This document shows positions 25,701-34,926 of a stretch of 64,000 nt of DNA, one piece after another. Source of the stretch: Aurantimonas endophytica (GTDB lineage: Bacteria; Pseudomonadota; Alphaproteobacteria; Rhizobiales; Rhizobiaceae); contig NZ_JACIEM010000005.1 of NCBI RefSeq assembly GCF_014196845.1, forward strand, positions 434,001-498,000. Reading direction: 5' to 3'. Positions within the stretch are counted from its first letter, which is position 1. Each line of letters starts with the position of its first letter. The translations under genes were made by a program, and so were the position numbers. The notes under the pieces were generated by a model. That model worked only from the letters and a program-made list of their open reading frames with translations. It was not told where the DNA came from and made no database searches.

Positions 25701-27698
25701 TCAGAGCGCGACCTCGCGCCTGGCCCTCACCGCCTCGATCACCGCATCGGCCGTGATGCCGAAATGTTCGTAGAGCGCGGGGGCAGGGCCGGAGGCGCCG
25801 AAGCCGGCCATGCCGACGAAGATGCCATCGCGTCCGATGAATCGGTCCCAGCCCTGGCGAATGCCGGCCTCGATGGCGACGTTGACCGTGCTGCCGTCGC
25901 CAAGGATGGCATGCCGGTATTCGGGGCTCTGCGCCTCGAACAACTCGAAGCACGGGACGGAGACGACGCGGGTCAGGACGCCGTCGCTTTCCAGCTGTGC
26001 CTGGGCGGCGAAGGCGATCTCGACCTCCGATCCTGTCGCGTAGATCGTCACCTCCGCTTCGCCCGAGGCCGGGCCGATCTCGTAGGCGCCGCGCGCGCTG
26101 CGGTTCTCGTCGTGCTGGTCGAGGCGCAGGGTGGGCAGGTCCTGCCGACTGAGGGCGAGAACCGAGGGGGCGTCACGCGACTGCAGCGCCAGCTCCCAGC
26201 ACTCGACCGCTTCCACCGCATCGGCCGGTCGAAAAACCTGCATCCGGGGGATCGCCCGCAGAGCCGCGAGGTGCTCGACCGGCTGGTGGGTCGGGCCATC
26301 TTCGCCAAGGCCGATCGAATCATGCGTCATCACGTAGATCACGCGCTGCCCCATCAGGGCCGAAAGCCGCATGGCTGCACGGCAGTAGTCTGAGAAGACC
26401 AGGAACGTGCCGGAATAGGGGATGAAGCCGCCGTGCAGAGCGATGCCGTTCATCACCGCCGCCATGCCGTGTTCGCGGATGCCGTAGTGGATGAAGCGTC
26501 CCGCGTAGTCGCCCGGTGCGATCGCCTGCATCTGGCTGGTGCGGGTGTTGTTCGAGCCGGTGAGGTCGGCCGATCCGCCGAGGGTTTCGGGCACGAGCTC
26601 GTTGATGACTTCCAGCGCCAGCTCAGATGCCCTGCGTGTCGCGATCTTCGGTCGGTCCGCGTTGAGCCGGCGTTTCCAGCGGTGAACCGCCTGGCCGATG
26701 CCACTCGGCAGGTCGCCACGGACGCGGCGCAGGAACTCGCCCCGCGTCTCGCCGTCGACCATGGCGAAGCGCTTCTCCCACTCCTTGCGGCTGGCGCTGG
26801 AGCGCAGCCCGACGATCCGCCATTTGTCGAGGATCGCCGCCGGCACCTCGAAGGGAGCGTGATCCCAGCCCAGCGCCTTGCGGGCCGTCGCCAGTTCTTC
26901 GGCTCCGAGCGGCGAGCCGTGCACCTTCGACGTGCCGGCCTTGCCCGGCGCGCCGTAGCCGATCGTCGTCTTGCAGGCGATCAGCGTCGGCCGGTCGCTG
27001 GTGCGCGCCGTCTCGATCGAAGCGGCGATCGCCTCCTGATCGTGGCCGTCGCAGGAAAGCGTGTTCCAGCCGCTCGCCGCGAAGCGAGCGGCCTGATTTG
27101 TGGAGTCGGAGAGCGAGACCTTGCCGTCGATGGTGATGCCGTTGTCGTCCCATAGAACGATCAGCTTGTTCAGCTTCAGGTGCCCGGCGAGCGACAGCGC
27201 CTCCTGGCTGAGACCCTCCATCAGGCAGCCGTCGCCGACCAAGGCATAGGTCGTGTGGTCGACGATGTCGTCGCCGAACCGGGCGTTCATGGCGCGTTCG
27301 GCCAGCGCCATCCCGACGGCGTTGGCAAATCCCTGGCCGAGCGGCCCGGTGGTGGTCTCGATGCCGGCGGCATGCCCATATTCCGGATGGCCGGCGGTGC
27401 GGGCGCCGAGCTGGCGGAACCGGCGGATTTCCTCGAGGTCGATGTCCTCGTAGCCGAGCAGATAGAGCGCGCTGTAGAGCAGCATCGATCCGTGGCCGGC
27501 CGAGAGGACGAAGCGGTCGCGATCGGGCCATGCCGGCTGCTTGGGATCGAAGGTCAGGAAGCGCGTGAACAGCACGGTCGCGATGTCCGCCGCGCCCATC
27601 GGCAGGCCGGGATGTCCGGACCCGGCCGCCTCCACCGCGTCGGCCGAAAGGAAGCGGATCGCGTTCGCCATCGAACGCTGCATCTCGGGTGTGGTCAT
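25701..27698 (-). CDS. tkt: transketolase
   Basis: A 665-residue enzyme that transfers two-carbon units between sugar phosphates in the pentose phosphate pathway. It shows the thiamine diphosphate site ([21 protein letters not shown]...[10 protein letters not shown]), the transketolase signature ([20 protein letters not shown]) and a C-terminal domain. The ATG at 27698 ([14 protein letters not shown]) has GGAG upstream and fits family N-termini; longer starts upstream do not. It is followed on the same strand by gap. Confidence 0.97.
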   Translation of the reverse strand: MTTPEMQRSMANAIRFLSADAVEAAGSGHPGLPMGAADIATVLFTRFLTFDPKQPAWPDRDRFVLSAGHGSMLLYSALYLLGYEDIDLEEIRRFRQLGARTAGHPEYGHAAGIETTTGPLGQGFANAVGMALAERAMNARFGDDIVDHTTYALVGDGCLMEGLSQEALSLAGHLKLNKLIVLWDDNGITIDGKVSLSDSTNQAARFAASGWNTLSCDGHDQEAIAASIETARTSDRPTLIACKTTIGYGAPGKAGTSKVHGSPLGAEELATARKALGWDHAPFEVPAAILDKWRIVGLRSSASRKEWEKRFAMVDGETRGEFLRRVRGDLPSGIGQAVHRWKRRLNADRPKIATRRASELALEVINELVPETLGGSADLTGSNNTRTSQMQAIAPGDYAGRFIHYGIREHGMAAVMNGIALHGGFIPYSGTFLVFSDYCRAAMRLSALMGQRVIYVMTHDSIGLGEDGPTHQPVEHLAALRAIPRMQVFRPADAVEAVECWELALQSRDAPSVLALSRQDLPTLRLDQHDENRSARGAYEIGPASGEAEVTIYATGSEVEIAFAAQAQLESDGVLTRVVSVPCFELFEAQSPEYRHAILGDGSTVNVAIEAGIRQGWDRFIGRDGIFVGMAGFGASGPAPALYEHFGITADAVIEAVRARREVAL

Positions 27699-27903
27699 CG
27701 GTCCGCTCCATTGGCGGCCACGCTGGCCGGAACGCGCGGCAGACATCACATGCCCTCTGGGGTGTCAACAAACCGGCCGGGGGCGCGACCCCACGCTTTT
27801 CATCCCCGCCACGAGCCGCTAGAGCTTGAGGAAACACCGGAACGGCCCCGCCGGCGATGACGCCGGACCGACCAGGGACCGAAACCTAAGGGGGGACGAA
27901 GCC

Positions 27904-28182
27904 ATGCCGCTGGATGATCCGTTCGAAGCGGCGCGCCTGCGCCTTCGAACTGCGATCGAGCGGCTGGAGCATGCCGTCGAAGCCCGGCTCGAACGCGAGA
28001 CGGTGGTGCACGGCGCCGAGGTCGAAATCCAGCGGATGACCGCCGACCGGGGCCGGCTGGCACGGGAGCTGGACGCGGCGCTGGCCCGCAACGAGCGGCT
28101 GACCCAGGCCAATCGCGAGGTGTCACAGCGGCTGGTCGACGCGATGGAGCGCGTTCGCGGCGTCCTGGAACAGCATCGGTGA
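27904..28182 (+). CDS. DUF4164 coiled-coil protein
   Basis: A 92-residue, nearly all-helical protein with heptad-like spacing of Leu and many Arg and Glu (AARLRLRTAIERLEHAVEAR, LTQANREVSQRLVDAMERV). It matches the DUF4164 family, always next to zapA in Hyphomicrobiales. ATG at 27904 with GGGGAC upstream. The stop is 16 nt before zapA. A role in the division ring together with ZapA is inferred from this linkage. Confidence 0.85.
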   Translation: MPLDDPFEAARLRLRTAIERLEHAVEARLERETVVHGAEVEIQRMTADRGRLARELDAALARNERLTQANREVSQRLVDAMERVRGVLEQHR

Positions 28183-28198
28183 GAGTTTAGGAGTCGGG

Positions 28199-28558
28199 AT
28201 GCCGCAAGTCGTGGTCAACATCGACGGGAAGACCTACCGCATGGCCTGCGGCGAGGGCGAGGAGCCGCATCTGACGGCGCTTGCCGCCGAGGTCGACCGC
28301 AAGATCGCGGAACTGCGCGAGGGGTTCGGGCAGATCGGCGATCTCCGGCTGACGGTCATGGCGGCGATCACCGCGACGGACGAGTTGTTCGAGGCGCGCC
28401 GGCGGATCGCCGAACTCGAAGGCGGCATCGAGAGAAAATCGGCCGATACTGGCGAGCTGGAGCATGTTCGCCAGCGCGACCGGCAGGCTTTCGTCGAAAG
28501 CCTCAATGAAACCGCCGCGGCACTGGAGCGCATCGGCACGCGGCTCGGCTCGACCTGA
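28199..28558 (+). CDS. zapA: cell division protein ZapA
   Basis: A 119-residue protein that bundles FtsZ. The N-terminal ZapA domain (VNIDGKTYRMACGEGEEPHL, LAAEVDRKIAELRE) is followed by a helix for coiled-coil dimerisation (ELFEARRRIAELEGG). The C-terminal tail after residue 85 is longer than in E. coli ZapA, as in other alphaproteobacteria. It is the second gene after DUF4164, with AGGAG in front of the ATG at 28199. No 6S RNA gene is visible in the 60 nt after it. Confidence 0.93.
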   Translation: MPQVVVNIDGKTYRMACGEGEEPHLTALAAEVDRKIAELREGFGQIGDLRLTVMAAITATDELFEARRRIAELEGGIERKSADTGELEHVRQRDRQAFVESLNETAAALERIGTRLGST

Positions 28559-28618
28559 CGTCCCGTCTTCACAGGCTGCAAACGCGCTGGTCGGATTGCT
28601 GCGCTGCGCCGCACCGCT

Positions 28619-29527
28619 ATGTCTGTGCCGATGAGATCATCCCAATCCTTTCCGATCCATCGCCTGCGAACCCTGCTCGCCCCGATCATCGTCTCGCTGG
28701 TCGGCTTGTGGTTCGCCGGCTGCGCGGCGGCGCTGAACGCCGCCACGAGCGGTGACGGCTACGAACGCGTCAGCGATCTGCGCTACCGGGACGGTGAGCG
28801 GGGCACGTACGACCTCTACGTTCCGGACGGAGCGGACGGCGACACGCCCCTCGTCGTGTTCATCCACGGCGGCAGCTGGGCGGACGGGTCGAAGGACATC
28901 TACCCGTTCCTCGGCCAGGCGCTGGCCAGCGAAGGCATCATCGTTGCCATCCCGAACTATCGCCTCTATCCGGACGTGCGGTTTCCCGGGTTCGTCGAGG
29001 ATGCGGCGGCAGCGACGGCGGTCATCGCCGGGGAGCTACGACGCGGCGACCATGGCGTCCCGGCCGGGCAGCGGAAGGTCTTCCTGATGGGGCATTCCGC
29101 CGGGGCCCAGATTGCCGGGCTGTTGGCCACCGACGAACGCTGGCTGGCGCGGCAATCCTTTCCGGCGGAGGGACTAGCCGGCTTCATCGGCCTTGCAGGA
29201 CCCTACGACTTCCTGCCGCTGACCGAAGACCGCTACCGGCGGGTGTTTCCCGCCGACACGCTTGGCGACACGCAGCCGGTCGCATTCGTCGATGGCGGCG
29301 AGCCGCCTATGCTGCTGATCGCAGGTGAGGCGGATACGGTCGTCGATCCGAAGAACACGCGATCCCTCGCTGCAAAGGCCCGGGCGCAAGGCGTCGAGGT
29401 GGAGGAAATCATGTATCCCGGCGTAACGCATACCGGCGCGATCACCGCCTTCGCGACCGCCATTCCCTTCCAGGATGGCGCGATTCCGTCGGCAACGCTT
29501 TCGTTCATCCGGCGGTATGCCCGATGA
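28619..29527 (+). CDS. alpha/beta hydrolase, probable lipoprotein-like carboxylesterase
   Basis: A 302-residue protein with a hydrophobic N-terminus (IVSLVGLWFAGC, a lipobox-like AGC near residue 35) and an esterase fold: oxyanion HGGSW, nucleophile elbow GHSAGAQ, Asp in GEADTVVDP and His in GVTHTG. It resembles the HSL/BD-FAE esterases. The substrate is unknown. Start at ATG 28619; an ATG at 28631 is equally possible. It overlaps the next gene by 4 nt (ATGA), so an operon with the GNAT gene is likely. Confidence 0.85.
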   Translation: MSVPMRSSQSFPIHRLRTLLAPIIVSLVGLWFAGCAAALNAATSGDGYERVSDLRYRDGERGTYDLYVPDGADGDTPLVVFIHGGSWADGSKDIYPFLGQALASEGIIVAIPNYRLYPDVRFPGFVEDAAAATAVIAGELRRGDHGVPAGQRKVFLMGHSAGAQIAGLLATDERWLARQSFPAEGLAGFIGLAGPYDFLPLTEDRYRRVFPADTLGDTQPVAFVDGGEPPMLLIAGEADTVVDPKNTRSLAAKARAQGVEVEEIMYPGVTHTGAITAFATAIPFQDGAIPSATLSFIRRYAR

Positions 29528-30225
29528 GCCATGCTGTGACTGACCTCGCGCATTTCGAGCCGCGCGCTCTCCCAGGGGCAGAGCCGATAGAGGGCCGCCA
29601 TGTCCGGGTGGAGCCGATCGTCGACGAACGGCGGTTCGACGAGCTGTACGATGCGTTCGCCGCAGACCGGAGCGGGCGGATCTTCGATTACCTGGCCTAT
29701 GGGCCGTTTGGCGACCGTGCAGCGTTTCTCGAATTTGCCCGGGAGATCTATCTTGGCGGCGCGATGCGGTTCCACGCAATGGTGCCGGCATCGACGGGCC
29801 GGGCCACCGGCGTCGCGGCGCTGATGCGCGCCGATCCGGCGAACGGCGTCATCGAGATCGGCCATATCTGCCTGGCGCCTTCGCTGCAGCAGACGGTCGC
29901 TTCGACGGAAGCGCTGTTCCTGATCGTGCGCCGGGCTATCGACGAGCTCGGTTATCGACGGCTCGAATGGAAATGCGACGACCGCAACCTGCCGTCGCGC
30001 CGCGCGGCCGAAAGGCTCGGCTTCCGCTACGAGGGCACGTTCCGCCAGCACATGATCGTCAAGAACCGCAACCGCGACACGGCGTGGTTCTCAATTCTCG
30101 ACAGCGAATGGCCCGCACTGCGGGGCGGCTTCGAGGAATGGCTTGAACCGGAAAACTTCGAACCGAGCGGCCGGCAGATCCGGCGGCTGGAGGATGTGAG
30201 GGCGGCGCTGGGTGACCGTACCTGA
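29524..30225 (+). CDS. GNAT family N-acetyltransferase
   Basis: A 233-residue protein of the RimJ/RimL-like GNAT fold (about residues 20-190): GHICLAPSLQQT with the acceptor side, and the acetyl-CoA strand RRLEWKCDDRNLPSRRAAERLGF. The motif EWKCDDRN-x-x-SRRAA-x-RLGF is characteristic of the family that acetylates protein N-termini or small molecules. The ATG overlaps the esterase stop. The target is unknown. Confidence 0.88.
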   Translation: MSHAVTDLAHFEPRALPGAEPIEGRHVRVEPIVDERRFDELYDAFAADRSGRIFDYLAYGPFGDRAAFLEFAREIYLGGAMRFHAMVPASTGRATGVAALMRADPANGVIEIGHICLAPSLQQTVASTEALFLIVRRAIDELGYRRLEWKCDDRNLPSRRAAERLGFRYEGTFRQHMIVKNRNRDTAWFSILDSEWPALRGGFEEWLEPENFEPSGRQIRRLEDVRAALGDRT

Positions 30226-30259
30226 CCCGTGTTGCAGGGCTGCTGTCAGCCGGCTCCGC

Positions 30260-30709
30260 CTAGCCCCTCGCGGGAACGATCGTCATCATCGTGTCGGTCG
30301 GATAGATCGACTCGAAGAGCACGCCGTCGCCCGGCATGAAGCGCAGCACCATGCGGCCGTCAGTGTCGGCCATCTCCAGCGCGCCGTCGTCGCCCGAACG
30401 CCACTGCGATACCTGCCGTAGCTCCGGCGAACTGACGCAATCGGGGCCGAGCGGGGCAGGGGTGTAATAGGATGGCAGCGCATCGGGCCGTGCCATCTTG
30501 CAATTCGCCCCGCTGCGCAGGTCGATCAGCCGGATCGCGCTCGAGCGCTGGTCGCGCGGCGAAGCCGGGCCAATGCTCGCCGTATGGATCCGGTCGACCT
30601 TGGACTCCTCGGTGCCGATTTCCGCGACGACCGCGTGCGTGCTTTCGATATAGAAGATGAGCGCTGCACCTGCGATTCCAGCGCCAACTACCGTTGCGGC
30701 GAAATTCAT
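30260..30709 (-). CDS. small secreted protein, AprI/Inh-like
   Basis: A 149-residue protein with an N-terminal hydrophobic anchor (NFAATVVGAGIAGAALIFYI) and a C-terminal part with two Cys (GANCKM...GPDCVSS) and SQWRSGDDGALEMADTDG followed by a beta strand. The Cys pair and W-x-x-GDDGALEMAD-x-DG pattern resemble the Inh/Omp19 protease-inhibitor fold, but the match is weak. The ATG at 30709 has GGAG 8 nt upstream; an ATG at 30727 is also in frame. It is convergent with the GNAT gene. Confidence 0.6.
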   Translation of the reverse strand: MNFAATVVGAGIAGAALIFYIESTHAVVAEIGTEESKVDRIHTASIGPASPRDQRSSAIRLIDLRSGANCKMARPDALPSYYTPAPLGPDCVSSPELRQVSQWRSGDDGALEMADTDGRMVLRFMPGDGVLFESIYPTDTMMTIVPARG

Positions 30710-30969
30710 GACGAACACTCCAAACATCGTTCGCCCGCATTAGCCGCCAATAGGCTTAACCGAAGGTTGACGCGCAGAAGAAATTTTAGGAATTTACCAA
30801 TATCGCCAAGCTCTTGCTGGATTGCTGCGGCGCACTAGAGCGCGGCTGCTAGCGTTGCGTTGCCAGGCCGTCGGCTGCAGCCGCGAGTGGATGACAAGCG
30901 CTCGGGTCGCGCCTAAGGTCCGGCTCGCCCGGTCATCCCGATCGTGGCCTGTCGCGACGAGGTCCATCC

Positions 30970-31233
30970 ATGACGAGGCTCCTGCTCGCTACCCTCCTAT
31001 CTGCTTCCGTCCTCTCCGGCGCCGCCCACGCGCAGGCGCCAGCCTGCGCCGCTGCGCTGCCGGCAGAAGCAAAACTGATCTACGACGCTGTCGCTGCCGC
31101 GCCGGCCACCGGCTCGCTGCGCGACCGAGTCACGGCCGAGACCAAAGCGCTGGTGGAGGCTGGCCAAGTAAAGCGCATGTCGGCCCGCTCCTCCGCCACG
31201 GCGGCGGGCGAATGCCTCAAGGACGCCGGATAA
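30970..31233 (+). CDS. small secreted protein of unknown function, 87 residues
   Basis: A clear signal peptide (residues 1-22, ending AHAQ) precedes a short helical mature part with Cys at ACAAALP and GECLKDAG, suited to one disulfide linking the ends. Such short secreted helical proteins are common in Hyphomicrobiales; none has a known role. The ATG at 30970 is preceded by GAGG. A strong hairpin follows the stop. Confidence 0.7.
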   Translation: MTRLLLATLLSASVLSGAAHAQAPACAAALPAEAKLIYDAVAAAPATGSLRDRVTAETKALVEAGQVKRMSARSSATAAGECLKDAG

Positions 31234-31247
31234 GTTCGGAAAAGAAT

Positions 31248-31281
31248 GCCGAGCCGGCCGGGATGACCCGGCCGGCTCGGC
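31248..31281. terminator. hairpin between convergent genes
   Basis: Perfect 15-bp arms with a 4-nt loop (ATGA) lie between the 87-residue secreted protein gene and the dehydrogenase gene. There is no long T-run on either side, but the symmetry and position fit a shared terminator or mRNA end protector. Confidence 0.6.
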
Positions 31282-31287
31282 GATGCC

Positions 31288-32268
31288 TCAGGCGCTGCGC
31301 GCCAGGCCTGCCTCGACCGATTCCGCCACCGGCGTCAGCGGCTTCTCGCCCTGGAACCACGCCTTGAGATTGTTGATGACGAGGTCTCCCATGGCGCGCC
31401 GCGTGTGGCGCGAGGCGGAGGCGACATGCGGCAGCAGCACTGCGTTGGGCAGCGCGATCAGCGCTGCCGGCACATGCGGCTCCTTGTCGAACACGTCGAG
31501 TCCTGCCGCACGGATCGTGCCGTCCTTGAGCGCTTCGATCAGCGCCGGCTCATCGACCGTCGAGCCGCGCCCGATATTGATGAAGATGCCGTCGGGCCCG
31601 AGTGCCTTGAGCACGGCGGCATTGACCGCCTTTTCCGTCGACGCGCCGCCAGGCGCGGCGATGATCAGCGTGTCGACCGCGCCGGCAAGGCTCTCCAGCG
31701 TCGGGTGATAAGGATAGGGGACGTCGCTCCGCTCCGAGCGGTTGTGATAGGCGATCTTCACGCCGAAGCCCTCGAGACGACGCGCTATGGCAAGGCCGAT
31801 GCGGCCGAGGCCCATGATGCCGACGGTGCGACCCTGCAGCGTCGCCCCGGTCAGCGGGTAATTACCCTTGGTCTCCCACAGGCCGGCGCGCAAATGCTGC
31901 TCGGCTGCGCCGAGTTCGCGGACGGTCATCAGCAGCAGCCCGAGCGCGGTATCCGCGACCTCCTCGGTGAGGACATCCGGCGTGTTGGTGACGACCACCT
32001 TGCGCTCGGTCGCCGCCTTGGTGTCGACCGCGTCATAGCCGACGCCGAAATTCGCGATGATCTCGAGCTTCGGCAGCATGTCCATGGTGGCGCCGTCGAT
32101 CGGGCCCATCTGGGCAATGCCGCGAATGCTGGCCCGCCGCTCCGCCGAGAGCCGGGAGAGATCACGGTCCTCGACATGTTCGACGTCGAAGGTCTCTTTC
32201 AGCGTCTCGAGCGTGTCCGGGTTCAGCCGGCCGGGGACCAGAATGGTCACGGATGCGAAGTCGGTCAT
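31288..32268 (-). CDS. D-2-hydroxyacid dehydrogenase (glyoxylate/hydroxypyruvate reductase type)
   Basis: A 326-residue NAD(P)H-dependent reductase. NAD-binding GLGRIG near residue 155, Arg in the INIGRGSTVDEPAL strand, Glu in DKEPHVP and catalytic His in LPHVASASRHTRR. The product fits the GhrB/GyaR-type clade. It is 36 nt downstream of a LacI-family gene on the same strand and is probably regulated by it. Substrate (glyoxylate, hydroxypyruvate or a sugar-derived 2-oxo acid) is not fixed. Confidence 0.88.
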   Translation of the reverse strand: MTDFASVTILVPGRLNPDTLETLKETFDVEHVEDRDLSRLSAERRASIRGIAQMGPIDGATMDMLPKLEIIANFGVGYDAVDTKAATERKVVVTNTPDVLTEEVADTALGLLLMTVRELGAAEQHLRAGLWETKGNYPLTGATLQGRTVGIMGLGRIGLAIARRLEGFGVKIAYHNRSERSDVPYPYHPTLESLAGAVDTLIIAAPGGASTEKAVNAAVLKALGPDGIFINIGRGSTVDEPALIEALKDGTIRAAGLDVFDKEPHVPAALIALPNAVLLPHVASASRHTRRAMGDLVINNLKAWFQGEKPLTPVAESVEAGLARSA

Positions 32269-32304
32269 GGGTTTCCTTCCCTTATGAAAATGTCTGTCCG
32301 GCCG

Positions 32305-33324
32305 TCATGACGGCCAGGCATATTCGCTGGATTGCCGGATCTTGAGTTCCGGGCGGATGAGGACCGTCTCGTCGATGGCGGGTTCTCCCCGGAGGCGATC
32401 GAGCAGGGCGCCGGCGGCGCGGCGGCCGACCTCGCGCTGGCCGTTCGACACGGTGGAGAGCGACGGCATGGCGATCGCCGCCTCGTCGATGTCGTCATAG
32501 CCGATGACGGCGATGTCGACCCCTGGCCGCAGTCCGGCGCGCGACAGGCCGTACATCAGGCCGAGCGCCACCAAGTCGGAAAAGCACACGATGGCCGTCG
32601 GGCGCGGCTCGATCGCCAGCACGGTCGCCGTCGCGTCGAAGCCCGAATGACGGTTGCGCGGCCCCTCGATCCGCCATTCCGGCCGGAAGGCGATGCCGGC
32701 GCGCTTCAAGGCGGCGAGGTAGCCGGCCTCGCGGTCGCGGCCGGTGGAGGTCATCCCGGTGCCGCCGACCATGGCGATCTGCCGGTGGCGGCGCTCGACG
32801 AGATGATCGACCGCGAGGCCCATCCCATAGGCATCGTCGCCTCTGAAACCGCGAACGCCGGATCCCTGGACGGTTCGGGCGATCAGCGTCACCGGCAGGT
32901 CGTTGTCCTCGGCGAGGCGTATGTCGGCCGCCGGCGTCCCGAGGGCCGGCGAGAGGATCAGCCCGTCGGCGCCGAGCTGCAGCAGCGTGTCGACGAAGGA
33001 GCGCTGCTTGGACAGGTCGTCGTGGTGGTTGCAGAGGATGAAGGTCTGGCGCTGGCGATCGAGCTCTTCCTCGACCGCCATCAGGATTTCCCCGAAGAAC
33101 GGGTTCATGATGTCGTGGACGCAGACGCCGACGATGCCGGACTTGGAGGTCCGAAGCGAGGCGGCGCGGCGGTTGTAGATGTAGCCGAAGTCGCGCGCCG
33201 CTTCCTTGATGCGCTCGCGCGTCACCTCGGCCACGAGCGGGCTGTCGCGCAATGCCAGGGAGACCGTCGCCGTCGACACGCCCAGCGCATCCGCGATCGT
33301 CGAGAGTTTGACCTTCTGCGCCAC
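32305..33324 (-). CDS. LacI family transcriptional regulator
   Basis: A 339-residue repressor: N-terminal LacI helix-turn-helix and hinge (STIADALGVSTATVSLALRD, then FGYIYNRRAASLR) and a periplasmic-binding-protein-like effector domain. The start codon is GTG at 33324, just after a TAG. It lies immediately upstream of the dehydrogenase gene and probably controls it together with itself. The effector is likely a sugar or sugar acid but cannot be read. Confidence 0.92.
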   Translation of the reverse strand: MAQKVKLSTIADALGVSTATVSLALRDSPLVAEVTRERIKEAARDFGYIYNRRAASLRTSKSGIVGVCVHDIMNPFFGEILMAVEEELDRQRQTFILCNHHDDLSKQRSFVDTLLQLGADGLILSPALGTPAADIRLAEDNDLPVTLIARTVQGSGVRGFRGDDAYGMGLAVDHLVERRHRQIAMVGGTGMTSTGRDREAGYLAALKRAGIAFRPEWRIEGPRNRHSGFDATATVLAIEPRPTAIVCFSDLVALGLMYGLSRAGLRPGVDIAVIGYDDIDEAAIAMPSLSTVSNGQREVGRRAAGALLDRLRGEPAIDETVLIRPELKIRQSSEYAWPS

Positions 33325-33425
33325 CTAGACTCGTTCGGTTCTTTTCATGCGGGTGCCCGGCCGATCTATGGCAAAGACGGCCCGGCGGGGAAAGGCCGCC
33401 GGTTCGCAAGGCAGGGTTTGATGGC

Positions 33426-33890
33426 CTATTCCTCGTCGGGAACCAATGCGGGGAGGGGCGTGCCGTCGAGATTGGCGGTGACGCGCTGCAGCAGCTTGCG
33501 CATCAGCTTGCGCTCCTTGTTGGAAAACCCCTTGAGGGCGCGTCGCTCGACGGCCTTCTGCGTGCTGCGCACCGCGTCGACGATGGCGAGGCCCTTTTCG
33601 GTGAGGTGGGCATGGCTCTGGCGGGCGTCGCTGTCGGAATTGCGCTTCTCGACCAGTCCCTGGCTGCCCAGCCGGGCGACGGTCTTGGTGATCGTCGGCG
33701 GCCGCACCGCGAGGCGCTCGGCAAGATCGCGTAGCGCGATCCCGTCCTCCTCCCCGATCGCCAAGAGCACCGCATCCTGACCGGGATAGAGCTCCAGCGA
33801 CGTCAGCCGCTGCGAGAGGGCCGTGCGGGCTGCCCGGCCGGCAAGGCTCAGATGGGCGGTGACGAACTGCTTCTTCTTCTTGACAGCCAT
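33426..33890 (-). CDS. MarR family transcriptional regulator
   Basis: A 154-residue winged-helix regulator: LTSLELYPGQDAVLLAIGEE, the recognition helix region LAERLAVRPPTITKTVARLG, and the wing NSDSDARQSHAHLTEKGLAI. The long N-terminal Lys-rich segment (MAVKKKKQF) is present. It is divergent from the creatininase-family gene, with a perfect palindrome at 33933-33951 between the two starts, which is a good candidate for its operator. Ligand unknown. Confidence 0.92.
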   Translation of the reverse strand: MAVKKKKQFVTAHLSLAGRAARTALSQRLTSLELYPGQDAVLLAIGEEDGIALRDLAERLAVRPPTITKTVARLGSQGLVEKRNSDSDARQSHAHLTEKGLAIVDAVRSTQKAVERRALKGFSNKERKLMRKLLQRVTANLDGTPLPALVPDEE

Positions 33891-33932
33891 CGACGTCCCA
33901 CCCGATTGCGCGGGGACCGTTCAGGTCACCGC

Positions 33933-33951
33933 CATTTTGCAAGGCAAAATG
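33933..33951. promoter_or_regulatory. 19-bp palindrome, candidate MarR operator
   Basis: Two identical 8-nt inverted arms, CATTTTGC and GCAAAATG, separated by AAG, lie in the divergent 152-nt region between the MarR gene and the creatininase gene. The TTGC-N3-GCAA core is typical of MarR-family sites. Its position near the start of marR allows repression of both genes. Confidence 0.7.
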
Positions 33952-34042
33952 ACGTGAGGCGCCTATGTTGTCCACCTTGCCGGTGCCGTAAGCCTTCGCC
34001 GCGCCGGGCGGGGCATCAGAGCAGACAGAAGGAGGCGCGCGC

Positions 34043-34849
34043 ATGCGGCCGATCTACGAGGAGATGACCAGCGCCGAGCTTGCCGCCGAGTGGGGATCGC
34101 TGGCCGACGCGGTCGCTGTCATCCCCATCGCCGCCGTGGAGCAGCATGGCGCGCATCTACCGCTCGGCACCGACGCGATCCTTTCCGACGCGATGGTGGC
34201 GATGCTCCTCTCGATGCTGCCGCAGGATCGCCCGGTGACCTTCCTGTCGACCTCGCGGATCGGCAAGTCGACCGAGCATGCCGACTGCGCCGGCACGCTG
34301 AGCCATGGCTGGCAGACGGCGACATCGGCCTTGATCGAGATCGGCGCCGGGCTCGCCGCCACCGGCTTTCGCCGCCTCGTCATCGTCAACGCGCATGGCG
34401 GCAACACGCCGGTGATGGATACGGCGGCGCTGGAGTTGCGGCGGGCGCACGGGGTGCTGGTGGCCACCTGCTCCTGGCTGCGCTTCGGCTATCCGGATGG
34501 GCTGCTGCCGCCGGCGGAGATCGCTTCCGGCATCCATGGCGGGGCGGTGGAGACGTCGCTGATGCTGCATTTCCGGCCGGATCTGGTCCGCAGCGAAGCG
34601 ATCGCGGCTTTCCCGTCGCTGCAGGACACACTGTCAACGGAGGCGGCGCATCTGCGGGCGCATGGCAGGCTCGGCTTCGGCTGGATGGCGCGCGACCTCA
34701 ATACGGCCGGCGTCGTCGGCGATGCGCGCCTGGCGACGGCGGAGATCGGGGCGGCGATCGCCGAGCATCAGGCGTCGGCGTTCCTGGCGTTTCTCGACGA
34801 TGTGCTGGAATTCGACCTCGACCGGCTGGCGCCCGACGACCGAAACTGA
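34043..34849 (+). CDS. creatininase family amidohydrolase
   Basis: A 268-residue metal-dependent amidohydrolase: [13 protein letters not shown] (Glu and His ligands), the Asp-rich [11 protein letters not shown], and [18 protein letters not shown]. This family includes creatininase and the enzymes that open formamide rings in coenzyme or riboflavin-type pathways. The substrate here is unknown. The divergent MarR gene and the palindrome between suggest substrate-responsive control. Start ATG 34043. Confidence 0.9.
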   Translation: MRPIYEEMTSAELAAEWGSLADAVAVIPIAAVEQHGAHLPLGTDAILSDAMVAMLLSMLPQDRPVTFLSTSRIGKSTEHADCAGTLSHGWQTATSALIEIGAGLAATGFRRLVIVNAHGGNTPVMDTAALELRRAHGVLVATCSWLRFGYPDGLLPPAEIASGIHGGAVETSLMLHFRPDLVRSEAIAAFPSLQDTLSTEAAHLRAHGRLGFGWMARDLNTAGVVGDARLATAEIGAAIAEHQASAFLAFLDDVLEFDLDRLAPDDRN

Positions 34850-34926
34850 CGATCGGGAGCGACGGCCCCCGTGCATTCGCTTCAGCGCGGGCCTATATGC
34901 TGCCCGTCCCAAGACGGAGCTTCCTT

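Noticed and set aside
28559-28618. 6S RNA gene after zapA
   Set aside because: Only 60 nt lie between zapA and the next gene, too short for 6S RNA.
30756-30770. CtrA-type box TTAA-N7-TTGA
   Set aside because: The second half deviates from TTAA and the gene nearby is not cell-cycle related.
34850-34926. Zur box upstream of the CobW gene
   Set aside because: No AT-rich dyad resembling the alphaproteobacterial Zur site is visible.
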